Assembly (NCBI GenBank): GCA_902805975.1
Contig: CADCUT010000066.1
Location: 1-43,503 of the forward strand
Origin: an uncultured Rubrobacteraceae bacterium
GTDB lineage: Bacteria; Actinomycetota; Rubrobacteria; Rubrobacterales; Rubrobacteraceae
DNA length: 43,503 nucleotides
Direction: 5' to 3'
The notes below the pieces were generated by a model. The model saw only the letters and a program-made list of their open reading frames with translations. It made no database searches and had not been told where the DNA came from. Below, piece after piece: positions 31,471 through 39,126 of this stretch (within the stretch, counting starts at the first letter, position 1; the number at the start of each line of letters is the position of its first letter). Both the position numbers and the translations under genes were made by a program.

Positions 31471-31926
31471 GTGGCGGCTTTGTCGGGTGGCGGGGTAGCG
31501 GGTGGTGGGGTCTCGTTGGGTCGGCTGGCGCGGGTCGGGGCGCTCGCGGTCGCGTTGGCTGTGGTGGTGAACGTGGTGATCCGGACGGCCGCGGTGTCGG
31601 TCTTTGGGATCGGGGAGGGCTTCCTGCCGCTCGGCGTGGGGCCGACGGTGCTCTTTACCGCTGTCGGGATGGTCGGTGCTGTTGTCGTGTTCGGCCTGAT
31701 CTCGCGTTTCGCGCGGCGTCCGGTGCGGTTGTTTCGGAGGGTCGCTGTGGTGGTGCTCCTGATCTCACTGGTCCCTAACGTCCTGATGTTGTTCTCGGGC
31801 TCGATGCCGGGTACCACGGTCGCCGGCGTCGGAACGTTGATGGTCGAGCACGTCGCCTCCTGGGCCATCGCCGTCGGGGTGCTCACGACGCTCGCCGGTG
31901 AGGATGGGGCGGAACGCCGTGGCTGA
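31471..31926 (+). CDS. DUF6069-type four-helix membrane protein
   Basis: A 151-residue membrane protein with four predicted helices: around ALAVALAVVVNVVIRTAAV, GPTVLFTAVGMVGAVVVFGL, VAVVVLLISLVPNVLML, and a last one near VEHVASWAIAVGVLTTLA. The spacing and SMPGTTVAGVGTLMVEHV resemble DUF6069 proteins of actinobacteria (recalled, not searched). GTG 31471 has GAGGAGG upstream. It leads the rightward operon opposite MarR; the next gene begins within its last codons. Confidence 0.78.
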   Translation: MAALSGGGVAGGGVSLGRLARVGALAVALAVVVNVVIRTAAVSVFGIGEGFLPLGVGPTVLFTAVGMVGAVVVFGLISRFARRPVRLFRRVAVVVLLISLVPNVLMLFSGSMPGTTVAGVGTLMVEHVASWAIAVGVLTTLAGEDGAERRG

Positions 31927-32395
31927 AGCCGCCGTGCAACAGAGAGAGCCGCCGCTGGCACTAATGCGCGCGATGAACGCGGTGCTGCGGGTGCTGCTGC
32001 GCTCGCCGCTGCACGGTTTGATGAGCGGGAAGACCCTTCTCCTCGGTTTTACCGGGCGCAGGAGCGGCAGGCGCTACGTCACGCCCATGAGCTACGTGCG
32101 CGTCGGGGACGAGGTCGTTATGTCCACCGAGGCGCCGTGGTGGAAGAACCTTATGGGCGGTGTGCCGGTGGAGATGCGGCTGCGCGGAGAGGTCCGCACC
32201 GGCGTCGCCGAGGCGGTCGCGGACGAGGACGGCGCCGCAGAGGTCTTGAAGACCATTTTGCGTCATTACCCGGAGTACCGCCGGTTCGTCGGCGTAACGG
32301 TGGACGGGGATGGGCGGCCCGACGAGGAGACCGTCATCGGCGCCGTGCGCAGGGGCAGGGTCGGCATCCGGGTTCGGTTGGACGGCGCCGCTTGA
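31919..32395 (+). CDS. Ddn-like F420-dependent nitroreductase/quinone reductase family protein
   Basis: A protein of about 158 residues of the deazaflavin-dependent nitroreductase (Ddn, DUF385) family. The core is LLLGFTGRRSGRRYVTPMSYV, where the R-S-G-x-x-x-x-T-P pattern binds F420, followed by PWWKNLMGGVPVEMRLRG. Starts at GTG 31919 (preferred, G-rich site upstream), ATG 31904 or GTG 31898 are possible; all overlap the DUF6069 gene. Known members reduce quinones or nitro compounds with F420H2 at the membrane; the substrate here is unknown. Confidence 0.85.
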   Translation: MAEAAVQQREPPLALMRAMNAVLRVLLRSPLHGLMSGKTLLLGFTGRRSGRRYVTPMSYVRVGDEVVMSTEAPWWKNLMGGVPVEMRLRGEVRTGVAEAVADEDGAAEVLKTILRHYPEYRRFVGVTVDGDGRPDEETVIGAVRRGRVGIRVRLDGAA

Positions 32396-32512
32396 AGGGC
32401 CGAAGGTGGTCCCGCTTACGGACTTCCGGTGCTGTGGGATCGAGACTCTGTTCCGGCAGCCAGGGTATAGACTCTGGGCGTCCGCAGGCTTTCGATACGA
32501 AGAGGAGCAGGT

Positions 32513-33373
32513 TTGGCTGATCCCGGCATGGATGGGAAGGTCGCGCTGGTTACGGGTGGGACCTCCGGCATAGGGAAGGCGACGGCGACGGCGCTGGCCG
32601 CTATGGGGGCCGACGTCGTCATCATCGGGCGCGACCCGGAGCGGGGCGAGAGCACGGCGGCCGAGATACGGGCCCAGACCGGCGGACACGTGGATTTGGC
32701 GCTCACGGACCTCGCCTCGCAGGCGGAGGTGCGCGAGCTCGCCGAGGAGTTCCGCCGTCGCTACGACAGGCTCGACGTGCTCGTCAACAACGCCGGGCTC
32801 GTGCAGAGCAAGAGGATCGAGACCGAGGACGGCCTCGAATTTACCTTCGCCATAAACCACCTGGCGCCGTTCCTGCTCACGAACCTGCTCCAAGATCTCC
32901 TGGAGAAGAGCGCGCCGAGCAGGGTCGTCACCGTCTCTTCGGAAGCGGAGCGGTGGGGGAACATCGACTTTGATGACCTGCAATCCAAAAAGAGGTACAG
33001 GGGATTTCCCGTCTACGGGATGACCAAGCTCGCCAACATCATGTTCACCTACGAGCTCGCGGAGCGGCTGGAGGGAACCGGCGTCACGGCCACCTGCATG
33101 CACCCCGGGGCGGTCAATACCAGGTTCGGCACGAACAACGTGGGGCCGATGACGACTTTGTTCCGGCTCTTCAAGCCGTTTATGAGGAGTCCGGAGCAGG
33201 GGGCTGACACCGTAGTCTGGCTCGCCTCCTCGCCCGATGTGGAGGGTATCAGCGGCCGGTACTACGGAGACCGCAAGGCCATCGAGCCGAAGAAGATCGC
33301 CAACGACCCCGCCGCCCGCCGCAGGCTGTGGGAGGAGAGCGAGAGGCTGACGGGCCTCGGGGTGAGGGCGTAG
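32513..33373 (+). CDS. short-chain dehydrogenase/reductase (retinol dehydrogenase-like)
   Basis: A 286-residue classical SDR. Cofactor motif VTGGTSGIGKATATAL (TGxxxGIG) at about residues 13-28, the DVLVNNAGLVQ segment (NNAG), the catalytic Ser in VVTVSSEAERWG, and Y-x3-K in VYGMTKLANIM. MHPGAVNTRFG follows. The pattern fits the RDH/WWOX-like group, which uses NADP. TTG 32513 is preceded by GAGGAG. The TAG overlaps the GTG of the ABC ATPase gene by 1 nt, so it belongs to the exporter operon. Substrate unknown. Confidence 0.92.
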   Translation: MADPGMDGKVALVTGGTSGIGKATATALAAMGADVVIIGRDPERGESTAAEIRAQTGGHVDLALTDLASQAEVRELAEEFRRRYDRLDVLVNNAGLVQSKRIETEDGLEFTFAINHLAPFLLTNLLQDLLEKSAPSRVVTVSSEAERWGNIDFDDLQSKKRYRGFPVYGMTKLANIMFTYELAERLEGTGVTATCMHPGAVNTRFGTNNVGPMTTLFRLFKPFMRSPEQGADTVVWLASSPDVEGISGRYYGDRKAIEPKKIANDPAARRRLWEESERLTGLGVRA

Positions 33374-34362
33374 TGGGGCGGGACCGCGGGATCATCGTCG
33401 AGGGGCTCGTCCGGGAGTTCAAGAAAGGGCCTCGGGCCGTAGACGGTATCGACCTGCGCGTCGAGCCTGGTGAGGTCTACGGCTTTCTCGGTCCGAACGG
33501 GGCCGGCAAGTCGACCACGGTCCTGATGCTCACGACGCTCCTGCCGCCCACCGGCGGCACGGCGAGGGTCGCCGGCTACGACATCGTCAAGGAGGGGCCG
33601 CAGGTGCGGGGCTCTATCGGGGCGGCGCTGCAGGAGGCGGCGCTGGACCCCTTCCTGACCGGCCGGGAGCATCTGAACCTGCAGGCGGCGCTCCACGGCA
33701 TCTCGCGTTCGGAGCGCCGGAAGCGGGGGAACGCGCTGCTGGAGCGGGTCGGCTTGCAGGAGGCGGCAGATAGGCGGGTGCGCGGCTACTCCGGCGGGAT
33801 GAAGCGCAGGCTCGACCTCGCGCTCGCGCTCGTTCACGAGCCGCAGATACTCTTTCTCGACGAGCCGACGACCGGGCTCGACCCGCAGAGCCGCAGCGCG
33901 CTGTGGAGCGAGGTCAGCCGGCTCGCCAGGGACGAGGGCGTCACGGTTTTCCTGACAACGCAGTACCTCGAAGAGGCCGACGTTCTGGCCGACCGGGTCG
34001 GGATCATCGACCGGGGCAGGATCGTGGCCGAGGACACGCCGGAAGCGCTCAAGGCCGAGATCGGACGCCCCAGCGTCGAGGCGACGCCCGCCGGCCCCGA
34101 CGAGCGGGGCGCTGTGGTCGCCGTGCTCGGCCGGTTCGGGGAGGAGCTCCCGTCCCAGCCCGGCACGGTGGCCGTCCGCCTCTCCGGCGGCGCCTCGGGC
34201 CTGGCCGACGTTGTGCGCGCCCTGGACGCCGAGAACCTCAAAGTCTCGAACCTCCGCCTTGAAGAACCGAGCCTCGACGACGTGTTTCTCGCCAAGACCG
34301 GGCGTTCGCTCGAAGGGGCGGGGGACAGGGACAAGAACCAGGCCGAGGAGGCTCAGGCGTGA
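33373..34362 (+). CDS. DrrA-type ABC exporter ATP-binding protein
   Basis: A 329-residue ABC ATPase of the daunorubicin-resistance DrrA group. Walker A GPNGAGKST (about residues 39-47), signature YSGGMKRRLDLA, Walker B ILFLDEPTTGLD and LTTQYLEEADVLADR. The C-terminal domain (about 225-329) with RLEEPSLDDVFLAKTGR is typical of DrrA. GTG 33373 overlaps the SDR stop by 1 nt; the 3' end overlaps the first permease gene by 4 nt. It powers the two ABC-2 permeases that follow, presumably as a heterodimer. Confidence 0.94.
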   Translation: MGRDRGIIVEGLVREFKKGPRAVDGIDLRVEPGEVYGFLGPNGAGKSTTVLMLTTLLPPTGGTARVAGYDIVKEGPQVRGSIGAALQEAALDPFLTGREHLNLQAALHGISRSERRKRGNALLERVGLQEAADRRVRGYSGGMKRRLDLALALVHEPQILFLDEPTTGLDPQSRSALWSEVSRLARDEGVTVFLTTQYLEEADVLADRVGIIDRGRIVAEDTPEALKAEIGRPSVEATPAGPDERGAVVAVLGRFGEELPSQPGTVAVRLSGGASGLADVVRALDAENLKVSNLRLEEPSLDDVFLAKTGRSLEGAGDRDKNQAEEAQA

Positions 34363-35135
34363 CGGGCTCCTCGTTTCTCGTGCAGGTCGTGGCGCTCGCG
34401 CGCCGCTCGACGGTGCGGACGCTGCGCCAGCCGGCGGTCCTTATCTCGGCGCTGCTCTTCCCGATGATGTTCTTCTCCATAAACGCCAGCGGGTTGGACG
34501 CGGCCTCGCGGCTGCCGGGGTTCCCGGACGCCCCGTACCTGGACTTCGCGTTCGCCTTTCCGCTCGTGCAGGCCTCGCTCTTCGGGGCGATCACGGCCGG
34601 CAGCGACCTCGCCCGCGACATCGAGAACGGCTTCTTCGACCGCCTCTCCCTGACCCCGATGCGACCCGCCGCCCTCCTGAGCGGGATGCTCACGGGCGTC
34701 GTGGCACTCGGCCTCATCCAGGGCGTCGTCTTTCTCGCCTTCGGGCTCTTGATGGGCGTGACCATCAGCAGCGGCATTCCCGGGATGCTCGTGATCGTGG
34801 CGCTCACGGTGCTGGTAGCCCTGGCCTTTGGCGGCCTCGGCGCGATGCTGGCGATACGAACCGGCTCCGTCGAGGCGGTCGAGAGCGCGTTCCCGCTCTT
34901 CTTCGTGGCGATCTTTATGTCCTCGATTAACCTGCCGAGGAATTTGATCGAGCAGGACTGGTTCCGGTTTATAGCCACGGTCAACCCGATCAGCTATCTA
35001 GTTGAAGGCATCCGTAGCCTGGTTATCACCGGCTGGGATGCGCAGGCTCTTCTACTAGGCTTCGGGTGCGCGGCGGCGATCGTGGTGCTCGCCATCAGTG
35101 GGGCGGCGGCCTCGATGCGGACGAGGGTGGCCTAG
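34359..35135 (+). CDS. ABC-2 type permease (DrrB-like), first of two
   Basis: A 258-residue six-helix permease. Landmarks: LISALLFPMMFFSINASGL in helix 1, FPLVQASLFGAITAGSDLA with DIENGFFDRL (the conserved coupling segment), and NPISYLVEGIRSLVITG near the end. GTG 34359 overlaps the ATPase stop by 4 nt. Length and pattern match the second permease at 35138, so a heterodimeric transporter is likely. Confidence 0.92.
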   Translation: MTGSSFLVQVVALARRSTVRTLRQPAVLISALLFPMMFFSINASGLDAASRLPGFPDAPYLDFAFAFPLVQASLFGAITAGSDLARDIENGFFDRLSLTPMRPAALLSGMLTGVVALGLIQGVVFLAFGLLMGVTISSGIPGMLVIVALTVLVALAFGGLGAMLAIRTGSVEAVESAFPLFFVAIFMSSINLPRNLIEQDWFRFIATVNPISYLVEGIRSLVITGWDAQALLLGFGCAAAIVVLAISGAAASMRTRVA

Positions 35136-35137
35136 TA

Positions 35138-35902
35138 ATGGGCAGCTTCTTTCAGGTTGCCTGGGCGGTCGCCGGCAGGCAGACGTACAAGTACTTCACC
35201 AACCCGGCGTTTCTAGCGCCGGCGCTCTTCCCTTTGTTCTTCTTCGTCGCGTTCGCGGGCGGGCTGACGAGGGTCGGGGACATACCCGGCTTCAACTACG
35301 CGGCCGGCTACATCGCGTTCCAGTACGTCTGGGCGCTCTTGCAGGCCGTCACGATGGGCGGGGCCTTCACGGGCTTCTCCATAGCCAGCGACTTCGAGAA
35401 CGGCTTCGCGAGGCGGCTTATGCTCGCAGCTTCCAACCGGTACGGGATCATCCTGGGCTACACGCTGGCCTCCATCGTGCGGGCGTTCATGACGGGGGCG
35501 CTCGTCACCGTGCTCGCGCTCGTAACCGGCATGCCCATAACCGGCGGCTTCGACTTCTTCGGCCTCATAGCCCTCGCCGTCCTGGCGAACATCGCGGCCA
35601 CGCTCTTCGGGGCCGGCATCGCGATGCTCTTGCGCACCCAGCAGGCCGGGCCGGTCATACGGACGCCGATCTTCCTCGTGCTGTTCCTGGCCCCCGTCTT
35701 CGTCCCGCTGAACCTGCTCACGGGCTGGATCGAGACGGTCGCCCGCCTCAACCCGTTCACCGCCATCCTCGACGCCTCGCGCGGCTTTCTGGCCGGCGAC
35801 CCGCAGAACGTACCTCAGGCCTTCGCGATAAGCGCGGCCCTGATCCTCATCCTCTCCTTCTGGGCCGTCTTCGGCCTCCGCCAGGCCGAGAAGGCAGGAT
35901 AA
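35138..35902 (+). CDS. ABC-2 type permease (DrrB-like), second of two
   Basis: A 254-residue six-helix permease with the same coupling segment as its partner (IASDFENGFARRLML) and the C-terminal NPFTAILDASRGFLAG. ATG 35138 starts 2 nt after the previous stop; the frame open from 35066 is out of step with that gene and not needed. The following Ddn-like gene starts 1 nt after its stop. Confidence 0.92.
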   Translation: MGSFFQVAWAVAGRQTYKYFTNPAFLAPALFPLFFFVAFAGGLTRVGDIPGFNYAAGYIAFQYVWALLQAVTMGGAFTGFSIASDFENGFARRLMLAASNRYGIILGYTLASIVRAFMTGALVTVLALVTGMPITGGFDFFGLIALAVLANIAATLFGAGIAMLLRTQQAGPVIRTPIFLVLFLAPVFVPLNLLTGWIETVARLNPFTAILDASRGFLAGDPQNVPQAFAISAALILILSFWAVFGLRQAEKAG

Positions 35903-35903
35903 G

Positions 35904-36353
35904 TTGGCCCGGGGCCGTCCCTACAACGCCGCCATCGCCGCGGGCCAGAAGTTGGCCACTAAGCTCCACGCCTCCCTGTTCCGCGCCACGAACGGCAGGG
36001 TCGGCGGCCGGATGCTCGGCAGCCCCGTCCTCCTGCTCGTCACCACCGGCCGCAAGAGCGGCCAGAGGAGGACCACGCCCCTGCTCTACCTCGAAGACGG
36101 GGACCGCCGCGTCATCGTCGCCTCCAACGGCGGCGCCCCGAAGCACCCCGTCTGGTGGCTCAACCTCCAGGCCAACCCGGAGGCGACCGTCGAGATCGGG
36201 GGCCGCAAGACCCACGTCCGCGCCACGCAGGCGCGGGGCGCGGAGAAGGCGCGCCTCTGGAAAAGGCTGGTCCAGATGTACGGACCTTACGAGAGCTACC
36301 GGAAGAGGACGGACCGCGAGATCCCGGTCGTCCTCCTCGAACCCGTCGGATGA
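35904..36353 (+). CDS. Ddn-like F420-dependent nitroreductase family protein, second copy
   Basis: A 149-residue Ddn/DUF385 protein with LLVTTGRKSGQRRTTPLLYLE (the F420-binding R-K-S-G-x4-TP pattern), ASNGGAPKHPVWWLNLQANP and the family's final PVVLLEPVG. TTG 35904 is 1 nt after the permease stop. It is only distantly related to the copy at 31919. Two Ddn-like genes in one exporter region suggest redox handling of a quinone-like or xenobiotic compound; this is inference. Confidence 0.9.
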   Translation: MARGRPYNAAIAAGQKLATKLHASLFRATNGRVGGRMLGSPVLLLVTTGRKSGQRRTTPLLYLEDGDRRVIVASNGGAPKHPVWWLNLQANPEATVEIGGRKTHVRATQARGAEKARLWKRLVQMYGPYESYRKRTDREIPVVLLEPVG

Positions 36354-36357
36354 AGTA

Positions 36358-36385
36358 ACCCGACACCCGTAGCCTGAAACCCATA
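36358..36385. repeat. degenerate heptad repeat before the rhodanese gene
   Basis: Four period-7 units ACCCGAC, ACCCGTA, GCCTGAA, ACCCATA lie in the 47-nt gap before the rhodanese-like gene. They resemble a worn form of the CCTAGAA heptads at 5181 and 15136. Confidence 0.45.
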
Positions 36386-36400
36386 GAGAGAGGCTCTATC

Positions 36401-36718
36401 TTGAAGACCATCGACCGCGAGGAGCTCAGAGCGAAGATAGACCGGGGGGACGACTTCCTCCTGCTCGAGGTGCTCGGAGAGGCGTCGTACAACCGGGGGC
36501 ATCTGCCCGGCGCGGTGCGCTACGAGGGGCGGGAACAGGTCGAGGGCCTGGTCCGGGATAAGAGCGCAGAGATCGTCGCCTACTGCTCGAGCTTTACCTG
36601 ACACTCCTCGACGCGGGTCGTCCGGGAGCTGACGGCCGAGGGTTACGAGAACGCCTCCGACTACGAGGGCGGCAAGCAGGACTGGATCGAGGCCGGCCTC
36701 CCAACGGAGACCGGTTAG
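36401..36718 (+). CDS. rhodanese-like selenoprotein (in-frame UGA read as Sec67)
   Basis: A 106-codon frame from TTG 36401 (GAGAGAGG about 8 nt upstream) to TAG, with one internal TGA at 36599-36601. Before it: LRAKIDRGDDFLLLEVLGEA, YNRGHLPGAVRYEGRE and IVAYCSSFT with the rhodanese active Cys62. After it: HSSTRVVRELTAEGYENAS and DYEGGKQDWIEAGLP, the intact end of a single-domain rhodanese. Homologues often carry Cys at this place (Y-C-x4-C-x-x-S), so the motif becomes C62-SSFT-U67. A short hairpin follows the TGA. Such proteins move sulfane sulfur; a Sec four residues past the Cys suggests a selenenylsulfide or selenium role. A nonsense mutation is the rival reading, yet the reading frame beyond is fully kept. 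Confidence 0.8.
36607..36626 (+). promoter_or_regulatory. SECIS-like hairpin for the rhodanese UGA
   Basis: GACG (36610-36613) pairs with CGTC (36619-36622) around loop CGGGT, and the stem extends by CTC/GGG past one bulged C. An overlapping alternative is CGAC-GCGG-GTCG. The loop has the G residues favoured by SelB, though it starts only 13 nt after the UGA, somewhat closer than in E. coli fdhF. Confidence 0.55.
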
Positions 36719-36807
36719 TGGTCCGATCCCGCTCTCTCTTCTGCACGATCTCTCCCTGGATACGGTCCTAGAGACGTGTGGGTAGGTCGCGTGGCCGGTG
36801 TCTTGAG

Positions 36808-37524
36808 GTGAGCGGAAACGGCCGCGCAGCACGGGTCATAGAGGCGAAGGGGCTGACCAAAGTCTACGGCAAGGGAGAGGGACGGGTCGAGGCCCTGGCG
36901 GGTGTGAGCCTGGACGTTGCGCCCGGCGAGTGGGTCTCTGTGGTGGGCCCTTCCGGGAGCGGGAAGAGCACGCTGATGAACCTGCTCGGGCTCTTGGACC
37001 GGCCGACCTCGGGGCGTTACGTGCTTGACGGGCGCGAGGTGTCCGGTCTCAGGGGCGGGGACTTGGCAAGGGCGCGGCGGGAGTTGATCGGGTTCGTCTT
37101 TCAGTCCTACAACCTCCTGCCCCGCCAGAGCGCCCGCCGGAACGTGGAGCTTCCCCTGGTCTACGCGGGAGTGCGCGGGTCGGAGCGCAAAAAGCGGGCG
37201 CTCGAGGCGCTGGAGCAGGTCGAGCTCTCGGACCGGGCCGCCCACAAGCCGCCGGAGCTCTCGGGCGGGCAGAAGCAGCGGGTCGCGATAGCGCGGGCGC
37301 TGGTGGGCCGTCCGGCGATGCTGCTCGCCGACGAGCCGACGGGGAACCTCGACACGAAGTCCGGGGTGGGGATCCTGGACCTCTTCGGGGATCTCAACGC
37401 GGCCGGGGTGACGCTCATCGTGGTCACGCACGACCCGGAGGTCGCCGACAGGGGGGACAGGATCGTGGACATCAGGGACGGTTTGGTGTTTGCCGACGAG
37501 CGGTCGGGCGGGGTGAGGGAGTGA
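36808..37524 (+). CDS. MacB/LolD-type ABC ATP-binding protein
   Basis: A protein of about 238 residues. Walker A is GPSGSGKST (about residues 41-49), the Q-loop VFQSYNLLPRQSARRNVELP is characteristic of the MacB/LolD group, the signature is LSGGQKQRVAIARAL, and Walker B is MLLADEPTGNLD. GTG 36808 begins the family homology; GTG 36778 is an alternative and the ribosome site is poor for both. The end overlaps the permease by 4 nt. It drives a mechanotransmission-type transporter, not classical substrate passage across the membrane. Confidence 0.94.
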   Translation: MSGNGRAARVIEAKGLTKVYGKGEGRVEALAGVSLDVAPGEWVSVVGPSGSGKSTLMNLLGLLDRPTSGRYVLDGREVSGLRGGDLARARRELIGFVFQSYNLLPRQSARRNVELPLVYAGVRGSERKKRALEALEQVELSDRAAHKPPELSGGQKQRVAIARALVGRPAMLLADEPTGNLDTKSGVGILDLFGDLNAAGVTLIVVTHDPEVADRGDRIVDIRDGLVFADERSGGVRE

Positions 37525-38909
37525 TGCGGGCGTTCCGGATCGCCGGCATGGGCCTCTCCGGGCTGCTCGTCAACTGGGGGCGCACGATCCTCACGATGCT
37601 CGGCATCGTCATCGGGGTGGCCGCCGTCGTGCTGCTCGCCTCTTTAGGAAACGGCATACAGAAGAGCATCTCCGGCCAGATAAACGACCTCGGCCCGAAC
37701 CTGATCACGGTCAGCCCCGGCACGAGCGGCGAGCAGGACGGGGGAGACAATGGCCCGTTCGGCGCCGCAGCCGCAAGCACCCTCACCCCCGACGACACGC
37801 AACTGGTCGATGGCCTTCCCGGCGTCGCGGCGGCCTCCTCCAACGTCTCGACCGTGGCACCGGTGGGCCAGGAGAGCGTCTCGTTCAGCGGCGTGGACCC
37901 CTCGTACGACGAGATCCGGGCCGTCGAGCTCGCCGCCGGCCGTTTCGTGGAGGGACGCGGCGAGGTCGTGCTCTCCCAGGCCGACGCGAGGAGGCTCCTC
38001 AATTCGGGACCCGACGAGGCCGTCGGAGAGACCCTCTCCGTCGGGACCCCGCCCGAGGACGCGCCGGAACGGGACCCCGAGCAGGAAGGCCCCGCCCAGG
38101 GTCCTAACCGGCTCCCCGAACGGCTCCCCGAACGGCTCCGCGAACAGATCCCCGAAGGGTTCCCCCAGGACGCCGCACCCGAGCAGGAACCGCGGCAAGA
38201 GCCCACGCGGGAGCCCACGCAAGAGCCCGCACCCGAGCCTGTCAGGAAATACGAGGTGGTCGGGGTGGCCGAGGCGTCCGACGTGGAGTTCGGCCCGCCG
38301 ATCCCCGAGTCCTCCTACATGGCGACCGGGGACGCGCTCGAGGTCTCCGGCGTGAAGACCGTGGGGCAGATAGTGGTGCAGGCAGAGGGCGCTGGGGACG
38401 TGGACCGGGCGGTGGATGGGATCAGCAAGGAGTTGCGGGAGGCCCACGACGGGGCCAAAGATTTCTCCGTCATCACGCAGAGGGAGTTGCTCTCGACCTT
38501 CACGGAGATCACGGACCAGCTCAAGATCTTCCTCGCGGGTATTGCGGGGATCTCGCTGCTCGTCGGCGGTATAGGTGTCATGAACATCATGCTCGTCTCG
38601 GTGGCCGAGAGGACCCGCGAGATCGGCGTGCGCAAGGCTCTGGGCGCCACGAACGCGGACGTGCTCTTCCAATTTCTACTGGAGGCGATCCTGCTCTCCC
38701 TGATCGGGGGTGTGGTGGGCGTGGCGTTGGGCATAGCAGGATCGGCGGTTCTGCCCGAGATCCTGACGGACCTCCCCCCGGCCGTGGTGACGGGCAACGA
38801 GGTCGCCCTCGCCTTCGGGGTCTCCGCCCTGATAGGCGTCGTCTTCGGCGTCTTGCCCGCCTACCGCTCCGCCCGCCTCCAACCTGTCGAAGCTTTACGC
38901 AGGGAGTAA
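37521..38909 (+). CDS. MacB-like ABC permease with a Pro/Glu-rich insert
   Basis: A 462-residue permease. The N-terminal helix is WGRTILTMLGIVIGVAAVVLLA; an extracytoplasmic MacB-type periplasmic domain runs from about residue 50 to 330; then three helices form the FtsX core, with LVGGIGVMNIMLVSVAERTREIGVRKALGAT and the final PAYRSARLQPVEALRRE. In the extracytoplasmic domain, about residues 185-240, lies a low-complexity insert of tandem RLPE-like and EPTR/EPTQ-like tetrads, which other family members lack in my recollection. Such transporters export peptides or cell-envelope compounds or move lipoproteins; no membrane-fusion partner is in the window. Confidence 0.92.
   Translation: MMRAFRIAGMGLSGLLVNWGRTILTMLGIVIGVAAVVLLASLGNGIQKSISGQINDLGPNLITVSPGTSGEQDGGDNGPFGAAAASTLTPDDTQLVDGLPGVAAASSNVSTVAPVGQESVSFSGVDPSYDEIRAVELAAGRFVEGRGEVVLSQADARRLLNSGPDEAVGETLSVGTPPEDAPERDPEQEGPAQGPNRLPERLPERLREQIPEGFPQDAAPEQEPRQEPTREPTQEPAPEPVRKYEVVGVAEASDVEFGPPIPESSYMATGDALEVSGVKTVGQIVVQAEGAGDVDRAVDGISKELREAHDGAKDFSVITQRELLSTFTEITDQLKIFLAGIAGISLLVGGIGVMNIMLVSVAERTREIGVRKALGATNADVLFQFLLEAILLSLIGGVVGVALGIAGSAVLPEILTDLPPAVVTGNEVALAFGVSALIGVVFGVLPAYRSARLQPVEALRRE
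38109..38234 (+). repeat. two 12-bp tandem repeat tracts inside the MacB-like gene
   Basis: Tract one, 38109-38156: CGGCTCCCCGAA twice, then CGGCTCCGCGAA and CAGATCCCCGAA (RLPE, RLPE, RLRE, QIPE). Tract two, 38199-38234: GAGCCCACGCGG, GAGCCCACGCAA, GAGCCCGCACCC (EPTR, EPTQ, EPAP). All units keep the frame, so copy-number change would alter insert length without breaking the gene. Confidence 0.85.
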
Positions 38910-39025
38910 GATCAGGCTCTCGCGCCGGAGGGTCGACACCGCCCGGCGACGTCCAGACACCCGAGAGGCAGCTTCGTGCAAAAGACCCCACACCGAACCC
39001 CCGAACCATCGTCCCACAACGCCTG

Positions 39026-39049
39026 TAGGGGCGGGTTCCAAACCCGCCC
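39026..39049. repeat. TAGGGGCGGG hairpin, relative of the palindrome at 7927
   Basis: GGGCGGGTT (39029-39037) and AACCCGCCC (39041-39049) form a 9-bp stem with loop CCA. The left edge TAGGGGCGG matches the palindrome at 7927-7952. It lies in the 217-nt space between the MacB-like permease gene and the next gene and could terminate transcription. The rest of that space holds no gene that I can see, except a GC-rich hairpin near 39092-39115. Confidence 0.6.
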
Positions 39050-39126
39050 GCGCACCCGAAGACCTCCCAACACGGTTAAACAGGCGTTCCCGCCCGCCGC
39101 GCGCGGGACGGGCGAGACCCGCTAGC

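Noticed and set aside
35066-35137. Longer start for the second ABC-2 permease
   Set aside because: The added residues overlap the first permease in another frame and are Gly/Arg/Asp-rich; ATG 35138 gives the normal N-terminus.
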